NCBI RefSeq assembly: GCF_019578655.1
Contig: NC_063263.1
Span: 24,241,001 to 24,305,000 of the forward strand
From: Ricinus communis
Taxonomy: Eukaryota > Streptophyta > Magnoliopsida > Malpighiales > Euphorbiaceae
Direction: 5' to 3'
Length of the DNA stretch: 64,000 nucleotides
Shown here: positions 1 through 11,464 of the stretch, in pieces
Layout of the letters: each line of letters starts with the position of its first letter
Numbering within the stretch: the first letter of the stretch is position 1
The notes under the pieces: generated by a model
What the model was told of the DNA's origin: nothing
What the model saw: the letters and a program-made list of their open reading frames with translations, nothing else
Database searches by the model: none
Made by a program: the position numbers and the translations under genes

Positions 1-296
1 ATTCATAAATTATTATTTTTAAGTCGGCGAGCTAAATGGATCCCCAATTGGGTTAACCCATCTTATTGTTTTTTTCAAACTCTTATTCTCTTTATTAAAA
101 ATTTAGTTTTCATTTGCTTTCTCAATCATTTTTAGTTAATGATCTTCGCCACCTTTTAATCGGTTAGATAATAGGAATAGCATAGTAGTAGTAGCTTCTC
201 AGTTCCCATGGGATACGACATTGATACTTGCCATAGCTAAATTACTTTTGATAGGTGCACTTGCCTGTAGATTGTTAGTCGTGTTTAGCTCGCATC
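1..296 (+). mobile_element. 3' end of an Athila-like LTR
   Basis: The block with ATGGGATACGAC, then TTGATACTTGCCA and a short GGTGCACTTGCC stretch matches in order the U5 end of the other Athila-like LTRs in this window (10915-10994 and 27296-27384). The segment closes at GCTCGCATCA, the TG...CA type end of this family. No primer binding site follows, so it is the end of a 3' LTR or of a solo LTR whose start lies left of the window. It most resembles the 5088-6348 fragment. Confidence 0.55.
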
Positions 297-910
297 ATGT
301 AACTAATCCTCAGACCTGAGGTGATAGAGCTGTCTCATAAAGATGTAATTGGAATTTGCTTATGCTTTAGGTATCCATTCATAACTAGAATGGGCAGTTG
401 TAGATAATGGCTTCAGTTGCATATGCATGGATGTAGGTGTTCGTCAATAAAGAATCTATTGCCTTGAGTAAACAAGAGGAATATCCTATACTATCCGATA
501 ATATCTTAACTAGGAAATCCTTAGCCGAGGTAATTATGATTAATGGATAATGGGGTTTTTGCATTAATCATATTTAGTTGAGATATATGCTAGATTTGGT
601 TATAGAATGAAGTTAGTAGATTTGATTATTCCATGATCCTCACTTGATTGGGATATTGTTCAATGGAAGGATTTACTTACACGATAATCATAAACAAAGG
701 GTTCATGGATAATCAATACCTTTATTATTAATTGGATAATTATAATATGTTGCTAGACGTCACTTATAATTTATAGAAATGATTAAAGGACAATTAATTA
801 ATTGTTCCCTTAGTTGATTAAAGTGTTTTAATTAATATTAAAGAGTTTAATATGAAATTTCCATTACTAATTAATGATGAACCTAGAAAGTTTGTTATAT
901 ATTGAAGGAG

Positions 911-1356
911 TTTGGCACATGTCATCATAAAAGAGTTTGTAATGACATGTATTTGTACAATAGCTTGACATGTATCATCATAAAAGGGTTTTATGATAAC
1001 ATGTGTTAAGAAAGTAGCTTGAACATGTCATCATAAAAGGGTTTATGATGACATGTGTAAAGGAAGCATTTGGACACGTGTCATCATAAAAAGGGTTTTA
1101 TGATGGCATGTGTTAGGAAAGCAGCTTGACACATGTCATCACTAGAAGGGTTTTATGATAACATGTGCTAAGTAAGCAGCTTGACATATGGTGTCGGTAT
1201 AACTTGACACATTTCATCACAAAGGAGTTTTATGATGATATGTATTTATAGAGCTTGGCACAAGTGATCATAAAAGAGTTTTATGATGAAATGTGTTAAT
1301 ATTGTTTGACACATGTCATCACAAAAGAGTTTTGTAATGACATGTGTTTGTACAAT
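911..1356 (+). repeat. Tandem array of about 8 hairpin-forming units
   Basis: About eight diverged copies of a unit of roughly 50-55 bp (one is longer, about 78) begin near 917, 969, 1023, 1076, 1131, 1209, 1262 and 1311. Each has the form ACATGTCATCATAAAA, a short GGGTTT-like spacer, then TATGATGACATGT, so the two arms are reverse complements and each unit could fold as a stem-loop. Units are separated by a short AAGCAGCTTGAC-like linker. The array sits upstream of a TATA-like sequence and may be a U3 enhancer array. Confidence 0.8.
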
Positions 1357-1384
1357 TGTGTTAAGGATTATGAATCCTTAATAC

Positions 1385-1392
1385 TATATAAG
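1385..1392 (+). promoter_or_regulatory. TATA-like element after the hairpin array
   Basis: TATATAAG lies about 30 bp after the last hairpin unit. Its position would suit an LTR promoter, with the array as U3. In this AT-rich sequence such motifs arise by chance, so this is only a candidate. Confidence 0.3.
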
Positions 1393-1816
1393 AGAGTTTC
1401 TTAGTCCTATTATTATAGATATAATTCGACATACTTACTATCATAACAAGGTTATCATAGAAGGAAACTTGAAAGAGGAGAAGGAGTTTTTCATCTTCAA
1501 GGATTGAGTAGCCTTGCTTAAGCTTGATTGTATGAGATAATCTAGAGGATTTGCAATTGCGAATCTCTATTTGATTTTCTAACAGATACATTGTCAACAA
1601 TTAAGAATCGAATTATGCTCTTCAAAGGTTGTAGTATTTTTCTTTGTATTCTTCACGTTCACAAAATAAAATTTATATCCTTTTCAACTTAAATCCTCAA
1701 CTACTACTTGTAACCTTAATTTCCATAAGATGTGAAATGTTTGGAGCTTCCACTGTGCTACTACATTTGTTTTTACAACACATATTTAGCACAACGGGTT
1801 GATGTTTTTCCAACAC

Positions 1817-2328
1817 AAAATTAGATACTCTTTAATTTTTTTGAAGGCTTACAGTATTCATCCCAGACACAAGATTGATGTTTCCTCAAAAGCTTGAATA
1901 TGAGATCACAAACCATTGTGAGCTTGGAAATGAACCTGCTGATGTATTGTAGACATCCTAGAAATCCTTTGACTTCTTTCTTTATCATTGATGCTGGCAA
2001 CTCTTGAATAGCCTTCACTTTATCCGGATCGATCTCTATTCCCTGTTGACGTACTACATGCCCTAACAACTTCCCTGATGTTACTCTGAATATGCTCTTC
2101 TTCAGATTGAGTCTTAGATTATATCTTTCCACTTGTCCTAAGAACTTATCACTTTACCATCATATCATCTACATACATCTCTACGTCCTTGTGCATCATG
2201 TCATGAAACGAGGTGGTGGCTGCTCTCTCATAGGTTGCCCATGCATTCTTTAGTCCAAAAGGCATAACCTTATAGCAGTATGTCCCCCACTCGGTGAAAA
2301 ACAACGTCTTTAGCTTATCCACTACTGT
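1817..2328 (-). pseudogene. Tat-type Ty3/gypsy reverse transcriptase, C-terminal half
   Basis: Minus-strand translation gives, in order, [16 protein letters not shown], the catalytic YVDD box at about 2167-2178, then GHVVRQQGIEIDPDKVKAI and KEVKGFLGCLQYISRFI, all standard blocks of a Ty3/gypsy RT of the Tat group. The reading carries a stop soon after YVDD and a frameshift near 1825-1830, so it is dead. Its N-terminal half continues at 7535: the break falls between the blocks around YNQI and KVMPFGL and is caused by insertion of N1. The left end at 1817 is abrupt; RNase H and integrase are not in the window. Confidence 0.85.
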
Positions 2329-3718
2329 TGATGTGCGCTATCCGCACACGGCAAAGTGCACCGATCGTATCAAGTAATAAAGTGATAAGTAGAGTATCGT
2401 TCAACTAGGGACTTAATTCTGAATACTATTTTTAATCATATACTAATGTTTAGCAATCAAATATAGGTTGGTTATAGTAATAATTAAAAGTAAATTAATG
2501 TTAAAAACAAGAATTAAACAATTGGTGTATTTACTAAAGATAAAGCCTATTCAGGTAATGAATCCACTTAATAAGTTATATACTTCATGAAACTTACAGT
2601 AATTAAATTAAAACCAAGAGTTAAGTTGGCATTACATAGAATTAGGTGAAAAGCTTTCTTAAGTGATTAAACCCTTAATTTCTAAAAAGAGGGAAAGGAA
2701 TCTTTTCTCAAACCCACTCATTTAGGTGATGCATTAAGATTAAGGAACTATAAAACCAAAGGATCTTGTAGATCTATCTCCAGTGTCCCAATCAATCCTC
2801 AATCTCTAAGATGTGATCAATTCATAAATAATTATCTCTAATCAATTTATGAAAATAAATCTCAATCAATGCATCGACTTATTAATTGAAATATATTATA
2901 ATTAAGCAATCAAAAGAACAAAATAACTGAAAGAAAAGATTTAATTGCTTTAGCTTTGAATCAATCCATACAATACAAATTTGGGTTCATCAAAAACCAA
3001 ATAGCAAGAAGATTAGTTCCTACACATTACAATAAAGAAATAGAGATTAGGGAAAGAAGATCTCAAACTATTCATAGATGAGTAAAGATGAAAATCTTCA
3101 ATCTTGTGAAATAATAATAGGAATGATGTTCTTCCTTAAAAATAACTAATAAAACCCTAAGAAATGAAAGGAAAATTAAGTTTTCTAAGTGTTTCTCTTT
3201 CTAGAAATGAAATATTAACAGAACCCCTAAAAACAACCCTCAAAGTTCCTTTAAACAACGTATTTTTATGATTAACACGGGGACCACACAAGCACCACAC
3301 GGCTTTTTCGTAGCTTGAAATCTCCTTCTAGGGCACACGGGAAGATCACAAGGGAATGTCCCCTCCCCGTGTGAACTTCTAGTACAATCTACCAGTTTTC
3401 CTATTGCACATGGGAAGACCACACGAGTGTGTGATTCCCGTGTCATGCCTCTTTTAATTTTGCTAGTATTCTTGTCTTACAATAAAAGACCACACGAGCA
3501 AGAGCTTCTAGTGTCATGCCTATGTTAAACCACCATGATATGCATTTCTTTACCTAGTTTTTATGCTTTTTGGTTCCATTTAACTCCTTTACATCTATTA
3601 TCCTTAAAGTGCCTAAAAGAACTAAAAAATCAAGCTTGAACAAACAAATCAAACTCAATTGAAGGTAAAATTAATATAAAACAAAGCTCAGAAAAGTAAG
3701 TGTCTTTAGCACTTATCA
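2329..3718 (-). repeat. N1 3' LTR
   Basis: On the minus strand it starts TGATAAGTGC at 3718 and ends GCGCACATCA at 2329. It is homologous from about 2565 to 3718 to the LTR at 6349-7534. Its U3 contains several CACACGG and CCGTGT motifs (3280-3520 region), comparable with the CACGGCC-rich U3 of elements 1 and 2. The ORF-like readings inside are shadows. Confidence 0.8.
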
Positions 3719-3745
3719 AATTCCTCCACACTTAAGCAATTGCTT
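3719..3745 (-). other. N1 polypurine tract
   Basis: The minus strand reads CTTAAGTGTGGAGGAATT directly before the TGATAAG start of the 3' LTR, preceded by a TTGAGGACAAGC stretch. The same arrangement stands before the 3' LTRs of elements 1 and 2, where the tract is AAGTGTGGGGTAATT. Confidence 0.75.
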
Positions 3746-5087
3746 GTCCTCAAGCAAATTGAATAGAATGAGAAATAAAGAAATGACAAACTCTCTCTTC
3801 AACAAATAGATATCAAATAATATCAATGTTAATCATTCATACCATCACAACCTAGAATTATTAGCCAAGAATTAATCCTTAAATAAAATACTAACATCTA
3901 GGGTAATCTCATAATAAGCAAAGAAAATTAAAAACTTGACATCTAAAGTTAGGGGAATGAGCATTCCTTTCAAACAACTCAAAAAATCAAAGAAAATATA
4001 GATATAGATTTTCCCTCGAAGTACAAAACAAATTCTCATAAAGCCAATTACTTATGTCTTTATTTTTAGAGATTTAAGCATATTAAAAATTGTCATTCTA
4101 GCCTTTTGATGCGAGTGTAGACATTGGTGATGCCAGCCCCCGATTATTCAGCTAGAGAAACAAATCCAAACAACTACTCATATTCTCAAGTTTTCTTTGA
4201 TTTAGTTATTTTCATTTTGAACGCTTTTAAGAATAGCATAATAAAGCGAAAAACTTTTAGCATTTGTATTCTTTTACGCTCATATTTTTAGACATCTCAA
4301 AAGAATAAGAAAGTACAAATGGTTATTATATATGTCTACTCAACAAAATTAAGAGCAATTTGAAAAATTAATGCTCATAAATATAACTAAAGACTCAAGA
4401 TATACAATGCGACACCATCAGTCAAAAATTGTAGCATGGATACTAAGTTCAATTCATAATTCAAAGCCAAATAACTAAATCACAATTCAATAAACAATTA
4501 ACCAAGTACTTTATTTTGAACCTATAAATTCAAGAGAGAAAATCATAATAAATAATTAATTAAACTCAATAAGCTTCTAGGAAATCAATCATAGATAAGA
4601 AAAAGATAATAAAGATCCTTCCCCCACACTTAATTGACACGTTATCCCCAATATGGTTGGGATATAACGTACATTAAAACAAAAGGAGGAAGATATTTCT
4701 AAGTCCAAAATCCATTCTAATTCACGAGTCATTTGTTTATTTATCAAAGAGCTAAGATCAAAAGTAAAGGTTATAGCATATACAATAATAAAAGAAAACA
4801 AAAACACCAAAAATAGGAAATCACAAATATCCTAATTAAGTACAATTATCTAAAAATAAAATAAAAGACATAGAAACAAAGCAAAATAATAGTCCAGCTC
4901 GAATGCGAGAGCAAAGTCGAGGTTCAGTCCTCCATACCACCATCTCCACTAACCCGCATCAGTGAGCTTAATCATCTATACCAAAAATACATATTATAAA
5001 TGAGTTAGGAACTTCTTAAGCTTTGAAGTTGGTAGGTCTTTAATAGGAGGCTTCATTTTTTCTTTTTTGGTCATCTTATTACCTTCT
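3746..5087 (-). other. N1 internal 3' non-coding remnant
   Basis: AT-rich sequence without a believable reading frame. On the minus strand it corresponds in position to the long non-coding region between pol and the PPT in Athila-like elements. It stops abruptly at 5087 against the plus-strand LTR fragment. Confidence 0.45.
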
Positions 5088-6348
5088 GATGTGCGTAAAA
5101 TACATACATCTAAATGGGGTTTTTAAGATTGATTTTATGTATATTTAGATGTGAATTGGTCCCAACACTCACCCTATGTGTCTGTTTGTGTGCAATAGGT
5201 CCAAAAGAAGTCAAAGTATGATAAAGGGAAGAATCGGAGCATAATTGGACGTCAAAGCTGCCGAAACAAGCTAAGTATGCCCATGAGGAAGGTTAACACG
5301 GTCGTGTTGGATGCAACAAACATCAAAGGAAAAAAGGTTTTTAGGGAGCACGGCCACAGAGAGTAACACGGGCATCAACACTAGAACGTGTTAGGAACAC
5401 GACATCAACACGGCCATATTCATGGCAGCTAGTCAAATTCATTTAAAGAGAAAGAAAAGAGAAAAAGGGGGGCAGCTAGGGTTAGAATGTCCAAAACTCA
5501 TCTTTTTCTCTGTCTAAGGGTTTTCTGAGTTGAAACTAAGAGAAAAGGAGACTTGGATCAAGGTTTCACTTGGATTCTCTTCAAAGATTAAAGATTGGCG
5601 AGGATTGTCGATTGGTTTCAATCCGAGTAATAGGAACAAGAATCGATCCAAAATTGGGCAAGAGGAATTGGAGCTATTTACTCTTATCCAAGGGTGTATT
5701 CGGGTTCCTCTACCTTTACTCTTTTTTTTTATAATTGAATTCTTGTTGGTTGTGATTATGAACATTATTAGCTAAACTTATTAACCCATTGGGGTTCTTT
5801 ATCTAGGGATTTTTGTACTTCAATTTTGAATTGAATGTATTGATTGTCAATATTGGTTTGTAATGGAAGTATTTATTAATTTGTTCTTTATATCTTGTTG
5901 AATGATTTTTGAAATTTGAATGATCTTGAGAAAGACGTTTAGGTTTGGATTATCCCTTGCAACCTAGAATTGAATTCGCCTACAGATAGGGTGTTCGTTC
6001 TACCGGATTGAGAATTAACAACTCTCAATAGTGTTAAATGGTACATAATGCTAATTTGGGTAATTAGAGTTAGGAAGAGATTTCAACCTAATTAATCTAC
6101 GTTAAGATGTTATTGTCCTTGAGAAAGGCATTAATTGTGTAGAGATTTTCCTACGGAAATTGGATTCAATCAATCAATTCCACCCTTAGTTCCCATTCCT
6201 TAGAGACAAGAATTCCCAAAGGGTTATTCCTTTACTTGAATTAATCATTCCCTAGTATACGTAGTTCGACAACAATTAGAGTAGCTATTAGTTAATTTAG
6301 GAATTATTCATTAACACCATTTATTTTCTGTGATTAGATAATAGAGAA
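5088..6348 (+). mobile_element. Plus-strand LTR fragment of another Athila-like family
   Basis: It starts with TGATGTGCGTAAAATAC, the same TGATGTGC start as element 2. It holds a U3 with ACACGG, AACACG and CACGGCC motifs (5345-5430), then the ACCGGATTGAGAATTAAC block and TTAGATAATAGAGAAT found near the U5 end of such LTRs, but lacks the last U5 part. It breaks directly into the N1 5' LTR at about 6349. A small reading at 5530-5775 is not convincing. Likely a truncated solo LTR inserted in N1, antisense to it, with loss of flanking N1 sequence. Confidence 0.6.
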
Positions 6349-7534
6349 TACCCCCTAATAAGTTGTATACTTCATAAAAGAACAACAATTAAATCAAAAC
6401 TAAGAGTTGAGTCGGCATTCCATAAAATTAGATAAAAATATTTCTCAAGTAATTAAACCCCTAATTCCTAAGAGAATGGAAAGGAGTCTCTTTCCAAATC
6501 CACTCACTTAGGTGATGCATTAAGATTAAGGAACTATTAAAATAAAGGATCTTATAGATCTATCTCTAGTATCCCAATCAATCATCAATCCCTAAGATGT
6601 GATCAATTTATAAACAGTTATCTCTAATCAATTTATGGAAACAAATCTCAATCAGTACATTGACTTATCAATTCAAATATATAATTAAGCAATCAAAAGA
6701 ATAAAACAACTTGAGGAAAAGATTTAATTGTATTGAGTTTGAATCAATCCATACAATACAAATTAGGATTCATCAAAACCCAAATAGCAAGAAGATTAGT
6801 TCTTACACATTGCTTTAAAGAAATAAAGATTAAGGAAAGAAGATCTTGAACTATTCATGGATGAGTAGAGATGGAAATCTTCAATCTTGGATCTTCAATC
6901 TTAGGAAACAATGATAGATGATGTTCTACCTTGAGAACAACTAATAAAATCCTATGAAATGAAAGGAAAATTAAGTCTTTTAAGTGTTTCTCTATCTAGA
7001 AATGAAATAATGACAAAACCCCTAAAAATAGCCCTCAAAGTTCCTTTAAATAACATATTGTTACGATTGACACAAGGACCACACGGGCACCACACGGCCG
7101 TATGACATCCTTAGCTTTTCATAGCTTGAAATCTCCTTTTGGGGCATATGGGAAGGTCACAAAGGGAATGTCCCCTCCTCATATGAACTTCTAGTACAAT
7201 CTACCTATTTTCTTATTACACACGGGAAAACCACACGGGTGTGTGCTTCTTGTGTCATGCCTCCTTTAATTCTGCCAGTATTCTTGTCCTACATGGGAAG
7301 ACCACACGGGTGAGAGCTTCCCATGCCATGCTATTTTGACACTACAAACCTGAATGAATATGACTTTTCTTAACTCAATTTCCATGCTTTTCAATTCCAT
7401 TCAACTCCTAACATGTATTATTTTAATGTGCCTAAAAGAACTGAAAATCAAGCTTGAACAAACAAATCAAAGTCAATTGAAGGTAAAATTAATATAAAAT
7501 AAAGCTCAAAAGTAAGTACTTTTGGCATTTATCA
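6349..7534 (-). repeat. N1 5' LTR, missing its U5 end
   Basis: It matches 2565-3718 along its length and on the minus strand begins TGATAAATGCC at 7534. About 235 bp corresponding to 2329-2564 are missing, removed at the junction with the 5088-6348 fragment, so the primer binding site is also gone. Confidence 0.75.
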
Positions 7535-8527
7535 ACTGCTATAATAATCTGATTGTATTTGGAGAATCCATCTCTAAAAGAATACATCGCGTTCAAGGCA
7601 GCACTCTCGACTATTACATCTTTATAAGGAAGAGGAAATCATCCTTAAGGCATTCCTTGTTCAGGTCCTGATAATCCACACATATTCTAACCTACCATCC
7701 TTCTTTGGATAGGGACGATATTCGCCAACCATTCAGGATAGTCGACTACATCAAGTAAATCAACTTTTACTTGTTTAGCGACTTCTTCTCGTATCTTCTT
7801 CGACCATTCCGACCTTAATCTTCTCATCTTCTACTTAATCGGTTTGATGTTCGGATAGGTTGGGATGTGGTGCTCCGCTACCTTTCTGTCTAAACCTGGC
7901 ATATTGTCGTATGACCAAGAAAACACTCTTTTTCTTATTTCTATTATCTTTTCTATTCTCTCCTCTCCTCAAGAGTTATATCATGAGTTATCAAGATACT
8001 CTTCGAGTTTATGTTTGTGCCTAAATTAAATTAATCAATTTGTATGGATTTAATGTCGAACGTGCATATGTCATGATTATCAAAATGCACACTACCATTG
8101 GGAAAAAGTCGCACAAGTAAACAAAATTATTGTTCATGTCATTGATCTTTGAAATGAAAGAAACATCGTCCTTATAAAGATTAGATGTTATCACATAATC
8201 ATAAAATACATCAATAATATGCTTCTCTATCAGGGCAGCTAGCTCTTGTTAACTCAGCTTTTCAGGCAGAGCGATAAACTCCTCCAGCTTTAACTTCTCA
8301 ACCATATTGGTGACCTTCTCACGGACTTTCTTCATGCTCAGTTCGACCATCCTATCGATAATCAAGTTCTTAGATACCTCAAATCCTGGCACCTCAATCT
8401 AGCTACTATAACAGGTTTAGGGTCCCTAGAGTAGGGCTTGTACTCCTAGACGATACATCTTTTAAAGTCTTACCTTTTGGTTTGCCTCATCCTTATCCTT
8501 ATAGTAACTCAGCCTGTGTCAAGTCTT
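7535..8527 (-). pseudogene. Tat-type RT, N-terminal half and pre-RT linker
   Basis: The minus strand below about 7860 encodes recognisable blocks: KMRRLRSEWSKKIREEV, VVDYPEWLANIVPI, SAALNAMYSFRDGFSKYNQI. These are the RT entry blocks of Tat-type gypsy elements (the family usually shows a catalytic aspartate at the DGFSGYNQI block, kept here). There are several stops and frameshifts, for example after YPNIKPIK and within the block following VPI. The segment 7861-8527 links it to the protease and is too decayed to read confidently. The reading continues at 2328 on the far side of N1. Confidence 0.8.
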
Positions 8528-9184
8528 CTAACCTTTAAAGTCTGGTAGCTCTATGATACCTTGTTGGTTCTTTCCTAGCCCCATTCCAGGCATGAAATCC
8601 ATCTTTTTGAACATGCTGCCTACTTTAGGATCCATGTAGTTCTCATAGAGAATAACAACTTGGAATCTAGTAGGGGCTTCCAGCTCTTTGACAGCTTCTT
8701 GAATGGCCGAGACAACCTTGCCACTTTCGGTGTTGATAATCACTATTTCATATTCGTGAAGGAACTTGACCTTTTGATGCATAATGGAAGGAACTCCTCC
8801 TAGGGCATGGAACCATGGCCTTTCTAATAATAATGCGAAAGTTACTAGGATGTCTAGGACAGTGAACTCTATCCAGGATTCAATGGGACCCATTCTTACT
8901 AGTTCTGAAAACATCCCTTCTATATCTCTTTTTGTTTCATCATAGGTTCTTATAATCATATCCAATGGTTTCAGATCTTTCACAGTCATCCCCAGCTTAG
9001 GGAGTATGCGAGAAGGATGCACATTAATGGCTAATCTATCATCCACCATCACATTTAGGGTCCTTTTCCCTTTGACCTCTACTGCTATATAAAGAGACTT
9101 ATTGTGGTCTCTTCCCTTGAGTGGTAAGTCTTCATCTAAGAAAGTGATCATCCTAGTGCTCTTGTCAATTACCTTTTTTATCAT
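8528..9184 (-). pseudogene. Tat-type aspartic protease with G-patch-like tail
   Basis: A 218-residue open frame on the minus strand. Residues 20-150 match the Tat protease region: DEDLPLKGRDHNKSLYIAV, then the active-site block, PSRILPKLGMTVKDLKP, and FALLLERPWFHALGGVPS. At the catalytic site, where the family has D-x-G-S, this copy reads VDDRLAIN, so the glycine is lost and activity is unlikely. The end carries FMPGMGLGKNQQGI, a G-patch-like motif as seen after proteases of some retroelements. It lies between gag (9185 upward) and RT (7535 downward). It is the longest intact frame of the old element and probably open by chance. Confidence 0.8.
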
Positions 9185-9534
9185 TTCCTCGAGGGTAGCT
9201 ATCGCGCTAATGCTTATACTAAAGAAGGCCCAGATTAAAGCCTTTTTATGATCTGATGAGTGTCTCAGCAGCTCCCATATGTCAGCTGTCTTCTTCTCTT
9301 TCTTCAGCTATTCTAGTAAGCCATGATCCCCTTCTTGAGCTTTTTCAATCTGCTTCAATTCTTGAACCTCGGTGTATTCACTCTTACCCACGGGTTCAGC
9401 TTCTTTGTTAGAATCACTATCTGCCTAAATATCCTTCGTCCTAGTGCCTTGGACTTCACACTCATCCCTAGAACTGTATCAAATGTTTATGGCCATAACT
9501 CTTATTCTCTCCCTCCTTCCATACCTTTAGCAGA
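9185..9534 (-). pseudogene. Tat gag-pol linker
   Basis: Upstream of the protease on the minus strand a reading includes TADIWELLRHSSDHKKAL, which matches the conserved segment before protease in Tat polyproteins. It runs to 9534, where element 1 is inserted, and continues at 17133. Confidence 0.6.
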
Positions 9535-10994
9535 TGATAAGCATCATACTACACATGTTTTCATGCCCGATTGTTTACATTTTTATGCATGATTATCCCG
9601 TTTTATGCTAGAATCACCTGTCTTTTATTTCCTTTCTCGTTTCAGGTCATTTTCGAAGGACACCATCAATAATCGAGGGAAATACGTGTGATTATGGACC
9701 AAAATCCATCAAATTGGGTGAGAACTAGCACCCCGAGGGTTGAGCACGGCCTGGACTCCGGTCGTCCTGAATTACCAAGAGGCTATCCCCAATTGTGCCA
9801 TTTCAGCACGACTTCCATAGCCACCACGGCCTCCAGCACAGCCTGTGGTGGCTCAGCACCGGCTTGGGCACGACTTGGAAGGAGTTAGCACAGACTCCTT
9901 GATTTGCTGGACTCGTGATGTCTTGAATCATCACAGCCTAGACTCCGGCCATGCTGAATCAACTATATAGGCAATTTTGAGTTCTTTTGGAGGGGAGACG
10001 AATTTTGGACTCAATTCCAAGACATACACTTAATCAATTATTTCCTATACCTCAATTGTAGACCTTGAGAGATCAATTTCATCAATTGAAGGAGGGATTT
10101 CACTTGTTCCAACATTGAATTGAAGATCAAGACAAACTTTGGGAGCATTCAAGAGGCAACTAGGGTTTGAGATTTCGAATTTGCAAATTTAGGGTTTCTC
10201 ATTCAGCTTGAAAGAGAAGGGTGTACATGCCTTTAATTTTCTTTTCCTTATTTTGTTCCCTAATTGCTTTAACCATGAACATGAGTAGCTAGATCTTTTG
10301 AACCCATTGGGGTTCACCTTTGTTGATGGATTATGCTTAATTGTTAGTTTTATAATTGTCATTCTTGCAATCTTATTGCTATTTAGTAATAAAAGTTTGA
10401 TTCAGTTAATTTGAGACGTTGAATTAATTGTTTATTGGGTTGTTTCTTGACATCGAGAAATGCTTGTTACAACTGGACATTGAATAGTAAGGACTGGTAG
10501 TTAACACTTAGAGATAAGGTTGATTTACTCGCCGGATTAAGAATTAATAACTCTTAATAGTTTTAAATCATACTTAATGCTAATCTGTAGTAATCCGATA
10601 GGAAGAGATTCCATTAGGTTAGTGTTGGTTTAGGAATCCGGTAAGCTCGAGAGAGAGGAACCGGGATTCAATTCAGAATTTAGGCACGGGTAAGCAAGAT
10701 CGGCAATCCATAAAATCCATCTTTAGAATTCCATCACTTAGGCTCCCTTTTAGGTTTGTTTCTCTCTTTGTAATTGTCTTTTGATTGTCCGTTGTTCTTT
10801 ATTTCCTTATTTGCACTCATAACCATTAGCTGGTACGTTAGAACTTTCACACCCTATTTCAGACTAGATAACATAGCAACAGTAGTAAGTCTAGGTTCAC
10901 CCGATCTCTAGGGATACGACCTTGATACTCACTAGTGCTAGGCTGCATCGGTAGGTTCACTGCCTTAGGTGTAGGTTGCATAAAGAGCCCATCA
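9535..10994 (+). repeat. Element 1 5' LTR
   Basis: It runs from TGATAAGCATC to GAGCCCATCA, 1460 bp. Compared with the 3' LTR it retains 28 bp lying between two AATTTTG repeats (near 9971-10005), which accounts for much of the length difference. The U3 part (9715-9960) is rich in GCACGGCC and GGCCGTGC arms. The reading at 9688-9888 is a shadow of this GC-rich part. Confidence 0.9.
9963..9970 (+). promoter_or_regulatory. Element 1 LTR TATA box
   Basis: CTATATAG lies directly after the GC-rich hairpin zone of U3 and is kept in the 3' LTR (about 16127-16134). Its place, between the CACGGCC zone and the R-like region, is the same as in element 2. Confidence 0.5.
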
Positions 10995-11000
10995 AGTTTT

Positions 11001-11018
11001 TGGCGCCGTTGCCGGGGA
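11001..11018 (+). other. Element 1 primer binding site (tRNA-Asp type)
   Basis: TGGCGCCGTTGCCGGGGA starts 6 bp after the 5' LTR. It is complementary to the 3' end of plant tRNA-Asp, the primer expected for Athila-type elements. Element 2 has the identical site. Confidence 0.85.
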
Positions 11019-11464
11019 ACACAGTAACGGTGAACTAGAGTGAATTGTTTTTGTGTTAATTTAGTCGTTATTTGTTTATTAATTTATTCTTTATTTTTTT
11101 TATTTATTATTTATTATTATATTGTTTTTGTTGATTGGTGGTTGTGTGGACTTTGGGTTTCAGGTAGTTTATGACCAGGAGCTCAAACTCGAATCTTATA
11201 GAGCCTCTATCTGATCCAGAATGATCCCTCAGACTCTTAAGGAAGAGGTTGCAATTAGAAGAGGAGGAGATTGAGGTTGAGGTACCTGTGGATAGACTAG
11301 ACACGATGGAAAACCATGACCCCCAGGCCAATGATGATCAGAGGACGATGTACGAGTTTGCTTGACCATCTTTAGATGGGATGAAAACGAGTATAGTCAG
11401 ACCTGCTGTAGCAGCCAATAATTTTGAGATAAAGGCCAATGTTATCCAGATGATCCAGTAAAGC

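Larger units (their letters stand above)
297..1816 (+). other. Unclassified LTR-like segment inserted next to Tat RT
   Basis: This AT-rich stretch has no credible gene. It holds the tandem array at 911-1356, then a TATA-like site near 1385, and ends with TTCCAACA exactly where the reverse transcriptase reading on the minus strand begins. A TG...CA-ended LTR of copia type oriented plus would fit: U3 with repeated elements, TATA box, then R and U5. I could not fix its left end or find a target-site duplication. The LTR reading is inference. Confidence 0.35.
2329..7534 (-). mobile_element. N1: Athila-like LTR element, minus strand, gutted
   Basis: Two homologous LTRs on the minus strand (2329-3718 and 6349-7534) enclose a remnant interior. 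The flanks are ACTGT at 2324-2328 and ACTGC at 7535-7539, a 5 bp target-site duplication with one mismatch, and the RT reading of the host element resumes cleanly across them. A polypurine tract borders the 3' LTR. No gag or pol is visible. The 5' part of the element, including the end of its 5' LTR and the primer site, has been lost next to a plus-strand LTR fragment at 5088-6348. It is therefore a non-autonomous or decayed element. Confidence 0.75.

Noticed and set aside
911..1356. CRISPR-like regular repeats
   Set aside because: The repeats are diverged and palindromic, spacers are not unique sequences, there are no cas genes, and the context is a plant genome.
5530..5775. 81-residue reading on plus and 83-residue on minus
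   Set aside because: Both overlap inside an LTR fragment and neither resembles a known protein.
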